Shown: positions 37,620-46,451 of the stretch, piece after piece | Numbering within the stretch: position 1 is the first letter of the stretch | How the letters are laid out: the number at the start of each line of letters is the position of its first letter | NCBI RefSeq assembly: GCF_900119695.1 | Contig: NZ_LT632546.1 | Span: 118,865-182,864 of the forward strand | Reading direction: 5' to 3' | DNA: 64,000 bases | Origin: Actinomyces urinae | Lineage (GTDB): Bacteria > Actinomycetota > Actinomycetes > Actinomycetales > Actinomycetaceae | The notes under the pieces: model-generated | The model's database searches: none | What the model was told of the DNA's origin: nothing | The model's input: the letters and a program-made list of their open reading frames with translations, nothing else | Position numbers and translations under genes: made by a program

Positions 37620-39570
37620 TTAGGGCAGGCGTTTTGTGATCCATTCGAGGATGCGTATTTGAGAAGACGTTGCTCCAGACCACGTGCCGGCATGATCGGC
37701 ACCCGGGCGGATTTCCAACTCTATGTGCGATCCAGTTTCGCGCATACGGTCAACCCATTCTAAAGCATGTCGGTTATTGACTTTGTTATCCAGTTCATTG
37801 AGAGCTAAAAAGGCGTCTGGCATCCTAACGGGAGGAACGTTTTCAACCGGCGAGTAGCCCGCAATATACTTCCTAATATTGAGATCAGAAATGGGGTTAC
37901 CGTACTCTTTCCAATCAGTAATAGTCAGCGGTTCATCGGGGTCCATGAGAGCACGAAGCGGCGAGACGAACGGAGCGACCAGTATGAGACTATCGAAAAG
38001 ATCAGGCGACATATTCGCGGCTGCTGCTACCAACCCCCCCCCGGCACTAGCCCCTAGCGCAAACAATTTATAGTCTGGGTTTAGACTAGTTCCGTTGGTC
38101 TTAATATATTCACAGACATCAAGAAAATCCCCGATAGAGTCAAGTTTATGCAACCTCGTTCCCTGTTGGTGCCACTCAACACCAAATTCTCCGCCGCCTC
38201 GAACGTGCGCGAGTGCGATATCAACGCCGCGTTCAAGCATCATTGCGTACAGTGGATTGAAGCTACGGGGTAATGACCGTCCATAGGCTCCGTAACCGAC
38301 AACTAGGCAACCCTTTGCCGGCTGCATACTAGCGCTCGACGAGGCCATTGTTAACCCTGCGGACGAGTTGCCATCCAAGCGACTTAGAGTGCGAACGACG
38401 CCGTATCTACTCTCCTTCATTTTTGGTAGTACATCAAAAAGATAGGAGGATGGAGATTGGCGATTACACAATCTTCTGTTGAGGGGGGGATTCGCAACAG
38501 CTCCGGTGGTGCGACTAAGCTCGAAATAGCTATATCGACATAAGGCTGCCACCAGTCCATCGGGCGCATTAGCGCTGAATTCACATGCGATGGCAGGTGA
38601 AGAGTCGATCGAACCTCCAAAGTTATTCCACCATTACCGCAGTATGTGTAAGAAAAGACAACTACATCTACAGATAGCCCATCGGGGAGGAAGGCGACAA
38701 GGCTTTCTTTTCCTAGGTAAACCGAGGTCGCACACGTCAAAGACCGGTTCGCTTCTCCGTTAATTGAGCACCTTACCCCTATGGCACGTCCGTCGTTGAG
38801 CCTAAAACTACTCAGGTAGCCCCAGAGGCCGCACCACTGTGCTCGATGAGAAATGCGAAGTCTATCCCTTCGCACTCTAAATGCTCGAATGTATAATGTT
38901 TGGAAGCTAATCCTGTCGCAACTTCGATGCCGGAGTGTATCTGGGTAGTATCGAGATCAATGAGAGTAAACACGCGACGCGAGCTAGATGTATGTATTAC
39001 TTTCAGAAATCTTTGTCATGTGGTGCGGCTTACGCTGAGGTTGTCGCCGCTATGTCCGGCAAAAAGACATATTGGATGCTGCGCTTTACGGCTATCAGCT
39101 ATAATGGCCCACAGTGATTTAGAATGATGTGACGAGGAGGGGCAGGTGAAGTAAATTCCTTCACCGTTTTTCGACAGATATATTCGGTCTAGCATCCATC
39201 CGCGAAGAGATTTGCTGAAAACTATGCGCTGAGACTTAGCCTCACGAACATCAAGTCGAATTATATCGTCAGATGGTGAACGTGTAGCCGAACAGGTACA
39301 GTTGCCGTCCCTTGAAATATCTTGACTTATGACTTCTGAGTATTCCGTTTGATTATGGTGAAACACAGGATGTGCAGAGGGGCGCAACCGCTGCATGTTG
39401 TGCTCATCAAGATCCCAGTCGTCCGGATCGCTGATCGGAACGCGCATTAAGAGACCAGTGGCGCTATCCGAGTAGTACCACCATTCTCCGTGTCTCGCCC
39501 ATTTGGTTTGTGCCGCCGTATTAGTGAGGGCAGCAAGATTCTCGAACTGGCTAATCAGAGTTGGCTTCAT
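37620..39570 (-). pseudogene. Prolyl oligopeptidase (S9 family), frameshifted
   Basis: The 3' half encodes an S9 catalytic domain with all three catalytic parts: GASAGGGLV (nucleophile Ser), LNELDNKV (Asp) and GADHAG (His), after GCLVVGYGAYGRS and HVRGGGEFGVEW. The 5' part from 39570 encodes the family N-terminus (EWWYYSDS) up to about 39016. Between about 38420 and 39030 the homologous sequence jumps between frames at least twice, with stops, so no full protein can be made. The first codons overlap the end of the ABC ATPase gene by 20 bases, indicating a former operon. A nine-C run at 38034-38042 lies in the Ser region. Prolyl oligopeptidases of this kind can process RiPP leader peptides, but that role here is an inference. 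Confidence 0.82.
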
Positions 39571-40324
39571 GGGGGCTGTTCCCGTTGTTCAGCATGTTGA
39601 GGGTCTCAAAGACCTCACGGGGTGAAGGATGTTCCAATATGCTGTTAACGCGGCCGTCGTAGAGCACCAACACCCGATCTGACTGTGCCGCGAGTTCAAT
39701 GTCATGTGTCACGATCACCACTGTGGAGCCCGCACGAGCTGCTTCTCGAAGGAGATTGGCAATGACTTTGCTGGCTTGAGAATCGAGTGCGCCAGTGGGT
39801 TCATCTGCAAAAACAATTTTCGATTGATTGAAAAGAATACGAGCAACTGCAACACGTTGCTGTTCGCCCCCTGAGAGGGTCTGCGGTTTCGCGTTGATTT
39901 GATTCGATAGGCCGAGTTTATTTAGCAGTGCTTTCGCGGCAGCGGGATCAGCGTCAGCGCCCGACAACTGGGCAGGTAACATCACATTCTCAATCGACGT
40001 CAAAGACTGAATGAGGTTGTAATCTTGGAAGACGAAACCGACGTTATCGCGCCTCAGCCGCGAGATATCTGGAAGGCTTAGCTGGGTAATATCGACACCA
40101 CAAAGCTCAACTTTGCCATCATCGCACGACTCAAGTCCGGAAAGACAGTACAGTAAGGTACTCTTACCACTACCTGAGGGTCCCACAACAGAAACCAACT
40201 CGCCGTCACACGCCTGGAAGGACACATCCTGAAGAACCTGCCTTGTTAGCCCCTCACGCCCTGGGACGACATAACTCTTATTGAGGCTCTGACAACACAC
40301 CCGAGCCGTTGTTTCTCGTGTCAT
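39551..40324 (-). CDS. ABC transporter ATP-binding protein (MacB/LolD-like)
   Basis: The 257-residue ATPase has Walker A GPSGSGKST near residue 48, Q-loop VFQDYNLIQSL, signature LSGGEQQRVAVARIL, Walker B IVFADEPTGALD and the switch THD. This type pairs with FtsX-like permeases and often exports or extracts peptides. Start ATG 40324 (MTRETT) has AGGTGA upstream; an ATG six codons earlier lacks a ribosome site. The permease gene lies 45 bases upstream on the same strand, and the broken oligopeptidase gene overlaps its end. Confidence 0.92.
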   Translation of the reverse strand: MTRETTARVCCQSLNKSYVVPGREGLTRQVLQDVSFQACDGELVSVVGPSGSGKSTLLYCLSGLESCDDGKVELCGVDITQLSLPDISRLRRDNVGFVFQDYNLIQSLTSIENVMLPAQLSGADADPAAAKALLNKLGLSNQINAKPQTLSGGEQQRVAVARILFNQSKIVFADEPTGALDSQASKVIANLLREAARAGSTVVIVTHDIELAAQSDRVLVLYDGRVNSILEHPSPREVFETLNMLNNGNSPHEANSD

Positions 40325-40369
40325 GATTTCATCACCTTTCATCTCGCGATCTAAATTACCCGCGATCCC

Positions 40370-41761
40370 CTACTTGATATCTCCCGACTGAACATAATCA
40401 AGCCTGCGATGTGTAGACAATGAGCTCACTAAGAAAATTCCCAGTCCAAGCAGCGCTAATACGAACGGAGTCAGACTAGGCCATATGAAAGTTGCGTCAG
40501 GAATCGGGCCGTATCGGACAGCGAGATAGAAACCCAATCCGTTGACGAAATACACCATGAGCGAAATCAGCAATGCAGTCCCTACAAGCATGACTGACTC
40601 AAAAACCAATTTAGAATAAAGTTGCCTTTTGGTTGCCCCTAGGACGAACAGCATACTTGCGTCCCTGCGCTTCTTAGCGCCGGTGGCAATGGCGATTCCT
40701 CCGGCATTTATCAAAGAAATGAGAACCGGAAGACCGAGGAGCTGCACAAGACCACCGATGTCGATTCCCTTTCCAGCAAAGGCAACACCAAACGCTCTCG
40801 CCGCATCCTGTGCCTGCCCAACATAACCAAAGACTCCGGTTACCAGGACAAGGGAGACTGTCAACGGAATGACAAGAGCAGTTGAAATCTCTAAGTCATG
40901 TTCGGACTGGCGGCTGGCCAAAAACCAAGACTTTGACCATCGTTTGGGCACAACTGCCGTCCACACACGCAGGAAGCGACCGACAAAATACTTGCCTACT
41001 GAACCCACAAGCACAGCATATGCCAACGCCGTTCCCAAATAAATAAAAGTCGTCTTCTGCGTTATATCGGTAATACTGCTGTGGGGTGACGTGCGATTCG
41101 CCAAGAAGAGAAGATGTCCAATAAGGTACAGCGCAAGTCCTCCGACTAACCAACTGCCCCAGCTAAATCGCCGCACCGCCACAGAATCAGATTTCAGCAC
41201 CAATACAGGTCGGACATTCGCAGCTTGCCGACCTGCCTTCATGCCACCCAAAACCGCAGTGACGCTAAGGGCAAAGACAACAATAGGAAACACCGCAAGC
41301 GGCGGAACACCTAGCGTCAGCGCATAAGGCATATCCGCAGCGTGTAACACAAGTCTCCAGATGGGCCAAAGCCCGAAAGCGCCAGCTGCGCCGACAAGTG
41401 TACCCACCGCAGTAGCAATCGAAATCTCAACCAGCGCAACGATCTTAGCCTGCTGCTCACTAACCCCAGCAAGTCGCCAGACGACAATATCCCTGCGCTG
41501 TAGCGTGACTGCAACTCGTGAACTGGATGAGATCGCAAATACCGAAACCAGGATTAACAGCACAATACCGGTAGAACCGGATTCAACGTAAGCCTGTCCG
41601 ATCTGACCATCAAACCCGCTCCCTCGGACCAGGCTGCCGATGTAAAATGACACGCCCATGGCGGTAAAGGCTGATGTAAACGCGAGTGCTATCCAGGGAG
41701 CGAGATCTTTGGCTAGTTCTTTGCGAGCAAGTCGAACAAGGGGCCAATCTGTGCTCCGCAT
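40370..41761 (-). CDS. FtsX-like ABC permease
   Basis: About 463 residues with ten or so hydrophobic segments in two FtsX-type blocks: LARKELAKDLAPWIALAFTS at the start, VWRLAGVSEQQAKIVALVEI in the first block and SMLFVLGATKRQLYSKLVFE in the second, both the typical coupling-helix motif (LxGA/GVxxxQ). It would form a transporter with the downstream MacB-like ATPase. Start ATG 41761 is preferred, a GTG 13 codons upstream is possible; the ribosome site is weak either way. Function might be peptide export or immunity, judged from neighbours only. Confidence 0.85.
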   Translation of the reverse strand: MRSTDWPLVRLARKELAKDLAPWIALAFTSAFTAMGVSFYIGSLVRGSGFDGQIGQAYVESGSTGIVLLILVSVFAISSSSRVAVTLQRRDIVVWRLAGVSEQQAKIVALVEISIATAVGTLVGAAGAFGLWPIWRLVLHAADMPYALTLGVPPLAVFPIVVFALSVTAVLGGMKAGRQAANVRPVLVLKSDSVAVRRFSWGSWLVGGLALYLIGHLLFLANRTSPHSSITDITQKTTFIYLGTALAYAVLVGSVGKYFVGRFLRVWTAVVPKRWSKSWFLASRQSEHDLEISTALVIPLTVSLVLVTGVFGYVGQAQDAARAFGVAFAGKGIDIGGLVQLLGLPVLISLINAGGIAIATGAKKRRDASMLFVLGATKRQLYSKLVFESVMLVGTALLISLMVYFVNGLGFYLAVRYGPIPDATFIWPSLTPFVLALLGLGIFLVSSLSTHRRLDYVQSGDIK

Positions 41762-41844
41762 TTTCCGAAAACATAGACGAGTATGCACGCTAAACCCCAC
41801 TCCCCACGTTGATATACATCAATATACCCGCAATTCCTATCAAA

Positions 41845-42464
41845 CTAACCACCCACCTGAGTCAATTGCCGGTAGAGGGAGCAACGGCTGCGGACGGCCT
41901 CAAGCGATCCTGAGTCCACCAGTCGCCCCTTGTCGAAAACAATGACATTATCCGCTGCTTCAATCAGCGCGGGTCAATGAGCGATCATAAGTACCGTTTT
42001 ATTCATTACGTAACCTTTAAGAAAGGAGGCTATCTTTTTCTGAGCAATCTCGTCGACGTTAGACGTCGACTCATCAAGTAGCAATATATCTTTATCGGAA
42101 AGCAGCGTGCGAGCCAATGCAAGCCGCTGCCTTTCGCCTCCGCTTAACAAAACGCCATGCTCGCCGACATACGCATCTATGTCGCGGCCAAGATCATCTG
42201 CCAGATGATCCAGTCCAACTACTTCGAGTGCTCTCGCACATTCCTCTCGTGTTACCTCGGAAAGTCCGAGACAGAGGTTGTCCTGAACAGTGCCAGATAG
42301 AAGGGGTGCATTTTGCTCGACGTACGCAAAATGCGATCGAACTTCTTCTATTGTCATTGAAGTTAATGGCTGACCCATTATGTAGATCTGCCCATACCTT
42401 AAGGGATAGAAGCATTCCAAAAGGGAAAAACGGTACTCTTGCCAGCTCCGGATGGGCCGATAAT
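41845..42464 (-). pseudogene. ABC exporter, ATPase-domain remnant
   Basis: Only the nucleotide-binding end of an ABC exporter (membrane domain fused type) remains. Walker A GPSGAGKST is present next to the IS-B2 end but a one-base deletion in a T run puts it out of frame with the rest. LSGGERQRLALARTLL and ILLLDESTSNVDE follow. At 41974 the motif IAHR has become IAH-stop by a CGA to TGA change, after which the normal end (PALIEAADNVIVFDKGRLVD) continues in frame to a TAG at 41845. So it has three lesions: IS truncation, frameshift and nonsense. Confidence 0.88.
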
Positions 42465-42513
42465 TGAAGCGTCCTGGGTTTTGTTCCTACCTGTTTTTGA
42501 GAGGATTAGGAAC

Positions 42514-42834
42514 ATGGCGAAGAGGTATTCACCAGAGTTTAAGGATCGCGCGGTGCGGATGGTTGCGGATCGTCTAGGCGATGATCCGAGCGTGACGCAG
42601 TGGCAGGCGGTTCAAAAGATCGCCCCGAAGCTTGGGGTATCGAATGAGTCGTTGCGGCGCTGGTATGACCAGCACCTGATTGATTCGGGTAAGAAAGGCG
42701 GAATAACGCGTGAAGAACACGAAGAGATCAAACGGTTAAAACGCGAGAATGCGGAATTACGGCGGGCGAACGAGATTTTGAAACTCGCGTCAGCTTTTTT
42801 CGCACGAGAACTCGACCACCCCGGGAGCAAATGA
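42514..42834 (+). CDS. IS-B2 OrfA (helix-turn-helix)
   Basis: A 106-residue HTH protein (MAKRYSPEFKDRAVRMV, LGVSNESLRRWYDQ) with a C-terminal coiled coil (RLKRENAELRRANEILKLAS). The start at ATG 42514 follows AGGATTAGGAAC. The stop overlaps the OrfB ATG by four bases. Confidence 0.9.
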   Translation: MAKRYSPEFKDRAVRMVADRLGDDPSVTQWQAVQKIAPKLGVSNESLRRWYDQHLIDSGKKGGITREEHEEIKRLKRENAELRRANEILKLASAFFARELDHPGSK

Positions 42835-43739
42835 TCGCGTTCATTGACGAATATCGCGAGCGTTTCTCGGTCGAGCTCATCTGCCGGGTACTAGGCGAGC
42901 ATACGATTGGCAGGTTTATTACCTCCCGTGGCTACCGGCTAGCTAAAAGTCGGCCTGCCAGCGCTAGGAGCATACGAGACCGGATGCTGATCGACGAGCT
43001 AAAGAAGATCCATGCTCGCAATTATGGCGTGTATGGGATACGCAAGATGTGGCACGCTGCCAGGCGTGCAGGGTGGAATATCGGTCGTGACCAGGTCGCC
43101 AGGCTTATGAAGATCGCCGGTATTAGCGGTGTTCGCCGCGGCCGGGTGCCTGTGACCATCCGGCCAGCACCAGTCCCAGATACTCGCCCGGATCTAGTGA
43201 GCCGGGAGTTCAAGGCCAGCAGGCCTAACGAGCTATGGGTCGCTGATATGACCTACATTCGCACCTTGTCAGGGTTCGTCTACACGGCCTTTGTCACCGA
43301 CGTGTACTCCAGGAAGATCGTGGGATGGTCTACCAGATCGACCATGACCACCGAGGCTCTTCCACTGGAGGCACTTGAGCAGGCCATCATGGGCGCAAAA
43401 GAGGGTCTTGATGGTCTGGTTCATCATGCTGATCACGGCTCGCAATACACATCGATTGCCTACAGCGATAAGCTCGCTGACTACGGGATTAAGTCTTCGA
43501 CCGGTTCGGTTGGTGACTCTTACGATAACGCGCTAGCTGAGACAGTCAACGGACTGTACAAGAGCGAGTTGATTTACTCCCAGTCCTGGAGTTCATGTAC
43601 CGAGGTCGAATGGGCTACCTTGAACTGGGTCCATTGGTGGAACACTGAACGGCTCCACGAATCGCTCAACTACACCACCCCCGAAGAGGTCATCACAAGA
43701 TACAATCAAACCCGGTCAGCCAAGCTGACCCCCGTATAA
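42831..43739 (+). CDS. IS-B2 transposase OrfB
   Basis: A 302-residue IS3-family DDE transposase with VADMTYIRTLSGF, HHADHGSQYTS and DNALAETVNGLYKSE carrying the three catalytic acids. The protein aligns end to end with IS-B1 OrfB with many substitutions. It appears intact. Confidence 0.93.
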   Translation: MIAFIDEYRERFSVELICRVLGEHTIGRFITSRGYRLAKSRPASARSIRDRMLIDELKKIHARNYGVYGIRKMWHAARRAGWNIGRDQVARLMKIAGISGVRRGRVPVTIRPAPVPDTRPDLVSREFKASRPNELWVADMTYIRTLSGFVYTAFVTDVYSRKIVGWSTRSTMTTEALPLEALEQAIMGAKEGLDGLVHHADHGSQYTSIAYSDKLADYGIKSSTGSVGDSYDNALAETVNGLYKSELIYSQSWSSCTEVEWATLNWVHWWNTERLHESLNYTTPEEVITRYNQTRSAKLTPV

Positions 43740-43767
43740 GAAGCGGAACAAAACTCAGTACGCTTCA

Positions 43768-44125
43768 CAGCCAGGACCGGGCATGATCATGCATACGGAT
43801 CAAGGATTCCAATACCAACACCACAGTTGGAAAGCCCTACTAGCCAACTACAACGCTACTCAATCCATGTCCAGAAAAGGTAACTGCCATGACAACGCAA
43901 TGGCAGAAAACTTCTTCGCTCACCTCAAAGCAGAACTGTTCTACCAACAAGCGTTCACCAACACCGAAGACCTAGCCAATCAAATACAGGACTACATCCA
44001 CTGGTACAACAACCAACGCATCCAACAACGACTCGAGGGCATGACCCCGAACGAATATCGGAATCATGCCCTCGTAGCCTAAGAACCCCTACTATTAAAC
44101 TGTCTAACTTTCAGGGGACAGTTCA
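43768..44125 (+). pseudogene. IS-A (IS150-like) transposase 3' fragment and right end
   Basis: The frame from about 43783 encodes the C-terminal DDE part: HTDQGFQYQHHSWK (second Asp), MSRKGNCHDNAMAENFFAHL (Glu) and IHWYNNQRIQQRLEGMTPNE, ending HALVA-stop. The terminal repeat GGGGACAGTTCA ends at 44125. The 5' two thirds are absent, replaced by IS-B2. The outer side is the chromosome next to sucD. Confidence 0.9.
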
Positions 44126-44131
44126 CAACGA

Positions 44132-44146
44132 CGTGGGGCCGCCCTT
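44132..44146 (-). terminator. Half of the sucD terminator, split by the island (proximal arm)
   Basis: CGTGGGGCCGCCCTT lies 12 bases after the sucD stop. Its partner arm is at 26159-26174 on the far side of the island, so the hairpin can no longer form and sucD transcripts probably run into IS-A. Confidence 0.75.
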
Positions 44147-44158
44147 AGCGCTTATCGA

Positions 44159-45079
44159 TTAGCCCAGGAGGATTTCGCGAGCGAGGTTAGCGGTTTCGGT
44201 AGGTGTCTTGCCTACGCGCACGCCCACTGCCTCGAGCGCTTCCTTCTTGGCGTCCGCAGTACCGGACGAGCCGGTGACGATCGCACCGGCATGCCCCATG
44301 GTTTTGCCCTCCGGAGCGGTAAAGCCCGCAACGTAGCCAACTACGGGCTTGGTTACGTGTGCCTTGATGTACTCGGCTGCGCGTTCTTCCGCGTCGCCAC
44401 CTATCTCGCCAATCATGACGATCAGTTCGGTGTCAGGATCTTCTTCAAAGGCCTTAAGAGCATCGATGTGCGTAGTTCCGATGACCGGGTCGCCACCGAT
44501 ACCAATGCAGGTGGTGAAGCCAATGTCGGAAAGCTCGTACATCATCTGGTAGGTGAGCGTGCCAGACTTAGAGACTAGGCCGATGCGGCCGGGACCCGTG
44601 ATATCGGCAGGCGTGATACCCACGTTGGACTTTGCGGGCGAGATGATGCCGGGGCAGTTCGGGCCGATCAACTGAACGCCTTTAGCTTCAGCTGCTTGGC
44701 GGAACTCAACGGAGTCCTGAACGGGGATTCCCTCCGTGATTACCACGACTAGGCGCATACCCGCCTCTACGGCCTCGAGGACGGCGCCCTTGGCAAAACG
44801 TGGGGGCACGAAAACTACGGAGACCTCCGCCCCAGTTGCTTCCTTAGCCTCAGCAACGGTTCCAAAAACAGAGACCTCTACCTGGCCAGCCTCAACCTTG
44901 TCGGCCATGGGGCCGTATGGCGTGACGTCGAATGTCTGAGTTTGTCCAGCCTTGCGCGGGTTCACGCCGCCCACCACCTTGGTGCCAGCAGATAGCATAC
45001 GCGTGGTGTGCTTGGTGCCTTCTGACCCCGTCATGCCTTGGACGATAATCAGATCATTTTCATCTAGAAAGATAGCCAT
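44159..45079 (-). CDS. sucD: Succinyl-CoA synthetase alpha subunit
   Basis: SucD binds CoA and carries the phosphorylated histidine in succinate-CoA ligation of the TCA cycle. Motifs: [12 protein letters not shown] and [10 protein letters not shown] (CoA binding), GPNCPGII, and the active His in [11 protein letters not shown] near residue 252. The start ATG 45079 (MAIFLDEND, 306 residues) has GAAAGGACC in front; an earlier in-frame start would overlap sucC and add 22 unlikely residues. It follows sucC by 13 bases. Confidence 0.97.
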   Translation of the reverse strand: MAIFLDENDLIIVQGMTGSEGTKHTTRMLSAGTKVVGGVNPRKAGQTQTFDVTPYGPMADKVEAGQVEVSVFGTVAEAKEATGAEVSVVFVPPRFAKGAVLEAVEAGMRLVVVITEGIPVQDSVEFRQAAEAKGVQLIGPNCPGIISPAKSNVGITPADITGPGRIGLVSKSGTLTYQMMYELSDIGFTTCIGIGGDPVIGTTHIDALKAFEEDPDTELIVMIGEIGGDAEERAAEYIKAHVTKPVVGYVAGFTAPEGKTMGHAGAIVTGSSGTADAKKEALEAVGVRVGKTPTETANLAREILLG

Positions 45080-45092
45080 CTTTTCGGTCCTT

Positions 45093-46256
45093 TCAGGCTT
45101 TCGCGAGTTCAGCGGCCTTGGCGGCAGCGCCGTCCATGGTCTCAATCATGGTTACGAGGGGGTGGTTGGCTTCGGCCAAAATAGCGCGGCCTTCTTCAAC
45201 CTTGTTGCCGTCCAGGCGCACCACAATCGGCTTCGTTGCAGCGTCGCCTAGCAGCTCGAGGGCGCCGATGATGCCTTTGGCAACCTCATCGCACGCGGTG
45301 ATGCCACCGAAAACGTTTACGAGGCAGGAACGCACCTGCTCGTCACCAAGGATGACGTCGAGTCCCTTGGCCATAACCTCTGCGGAAGCACCGCCACCGA
45401 TGTCGAGGAAGTTCGCGGGGCGCGTACCGTATTTCTCGCCGGCGTATGCGACGACGTCAAGGGTAGACATGACGAGGCCTGCGCCGTTTCCAATAATGCC
45501 AACCTCACCTTCGAGGCGAACGTAGTTCAGGCCCTCTGCCTTGGCCCTGGCCTCGCGCGGGTCCTGCACCGAAGTGTCCTTCAAGGCCTCGTGTTCAGGG
45601 TGCCGGAATGCGGCATTGTCATCGAGCGAGACCTTACCATCGAGGGCAATGATCGAGCCGCTTTCAACCTTGACCAGCGGGTTCACCTCAACGAGCGTTG
45701 CATCTTCGCCCTTGTAAACGTCCCAAAGTTTCACGAGGACGGGAGCAAGCGCATCAAGTTCATCAGCAGTAAAGCCGGCCTCGGTAAGGATTTCACGCGC
45801 TTTCGCATCATCGATACCAACCGTGGCGTCCAAGCCCACTTTGGCGAGGGCTTCGGGACGCTCTTTCGCGAGGGTCTCGATGTCCATGCCGCCTTCGCGC
45901 GAGCACATGGCCAGGTGGCGCCGGTTGGCACGGTCAAGAAGGATGGAAAAGTAGTACTCTTCCTTGATCGCGGCGCCCTCGGCGATCATAACGCGGTGGA
46001 CGGTGTGGCCCTTGATATCCATACCGAGGATTTCCTCAGCTTTCTCACGGGCCTCAGCGGGCGAATGCGCGAGCTTAACGCCGCCTGCCTTACCACGGCC
46101 GCCAACCTTGACCTGGGCTTTGACAACTACGGTGCCGCCTCCCAGTTCGGTAGCTGCCGCTTCTGCTTCATCTGGGGTGGTGGCGACGATGCCACGGAGA
46201 ACTGGTACACCGTGCGCTTCAAAGAGGTCGCGCGCCTGGTATTCGTATAGATCCAC
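45093..46256 (-). CDS. sucC: Succinyl-CoA synthetase beta subunit
   Basis: SucC is the nucleotide-binding, ATP-grasp subunit. Motifs: [18 protein letters not shown] at the N-terminus, [18 protein letters not shown] near residue 48, EVNPLV, and [17 protein letters not shown] near 330. The start is GTG at 46256 (387 residues), with AAAGG seven bases upstream; the longer frame to 46343 adds residues unlike the family. It lies between pcrA and sucD, an order kept in mycobacteria too. Confidence 0.97.
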   Translation of the reverse strand: MDLYEYQARDLFEAHGVPVLRGIVATTPDEAEAAATELGGGTVVVKAQVKVGGRGKAGGVKLAHSPAEAREKAEEILGMDIKGHTVHRVMIAEGAAIKEEYYFSILLDRANRRHLAMCSREGGMDIETLAKERPEALAKVGLDATVGIDDAKAREILTEAGFTADELDALAPVLVKLWDVYKGEDATLVEVNPLVKVESGSIIALDGKVSLDDNAAFRHPEHEALKDTSVQDPREARAKAEGLNYVRLEGEVGIIGNGAGLVMSTLDVVAYAGEKYGTRPANFLDIGGGASAEVMAKGLDVILGDEQVRSCLVNVFGGITACDEVAKGIIGALELLGDAATKPIVVRLDGNKVEEGRAILAEANHPLVTMIETMDGAAAKAAELAKA

Positions 46257-46383
46257 GCCCTTGCCTTTCGTCTGGATCGTATGGTCCTCGGTTACGAAAT
46301 CTGAAGAAGAGCTCCCATCAAAAGAAGCTCGACATCGAGACATCTTGATATCAGGTTAGCCTCTTGCCGCAAAAAATGCGTCA

Positions 46384-46436
46384 CTAATGGCGCGAATCTC
46401 ACTTTCGTATATCAAGTTTGAGATTTACGCCATTAG
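46384..46436 (-). terminator. Hairpin downstream of pcrA
   Basis: CTAATGGCG-CG-AATCTCA (46384-46401) pairs with TGAGATTTACGCCATTAG (46419-46436) except for two bases. It lies 16 bases after the pcrA stop and upstream of sucC. There is no T run. Confidence 0.5.
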
Positions 46437-46451
46437 CTCGCCAAGAAATGC

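Larger units (their letters stand above)
42465..43767 (+). mobile_element. IS-B2, complete IS3-family element
   Basis: The 1303-bp element has inverted ends TGAAGCGTCCTGGGTTTTGT (left) and a right end with two mismatches (TGAAGCGTACTGAGTTTTGT inverted). Both transposase frames are intact. It is a relative of IS-B1/B3 but clearly diverged, in opposite orientation. It separates the ABC exporter remnant from an IS-A fragment; flanking triplets (AAT, CAG) do not match. Confidence 0.92.

Noticed and set aside
37056..37702. Two minus-strand open frames of about 100 codons
   Set aside because: Composition is random (Pro, Arg, Gln rich), one overlaps the oligopeptidase end, and neither has a ribosome site.
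37620..39570. Programmed frameshifting to make a full oligopeptidase
   Set aside because: At least two frame changes and in-frame stops without slippery sites; decay is simpler, especially as the neighbouring exporter is also broken.
42439..42513. Longer OrfA of IS-B2 starting before the IS end
   Set aside because: The extra codons lie in the IS terminal repeat and the ABC remnant; ATG 42514 has the ribosome site.
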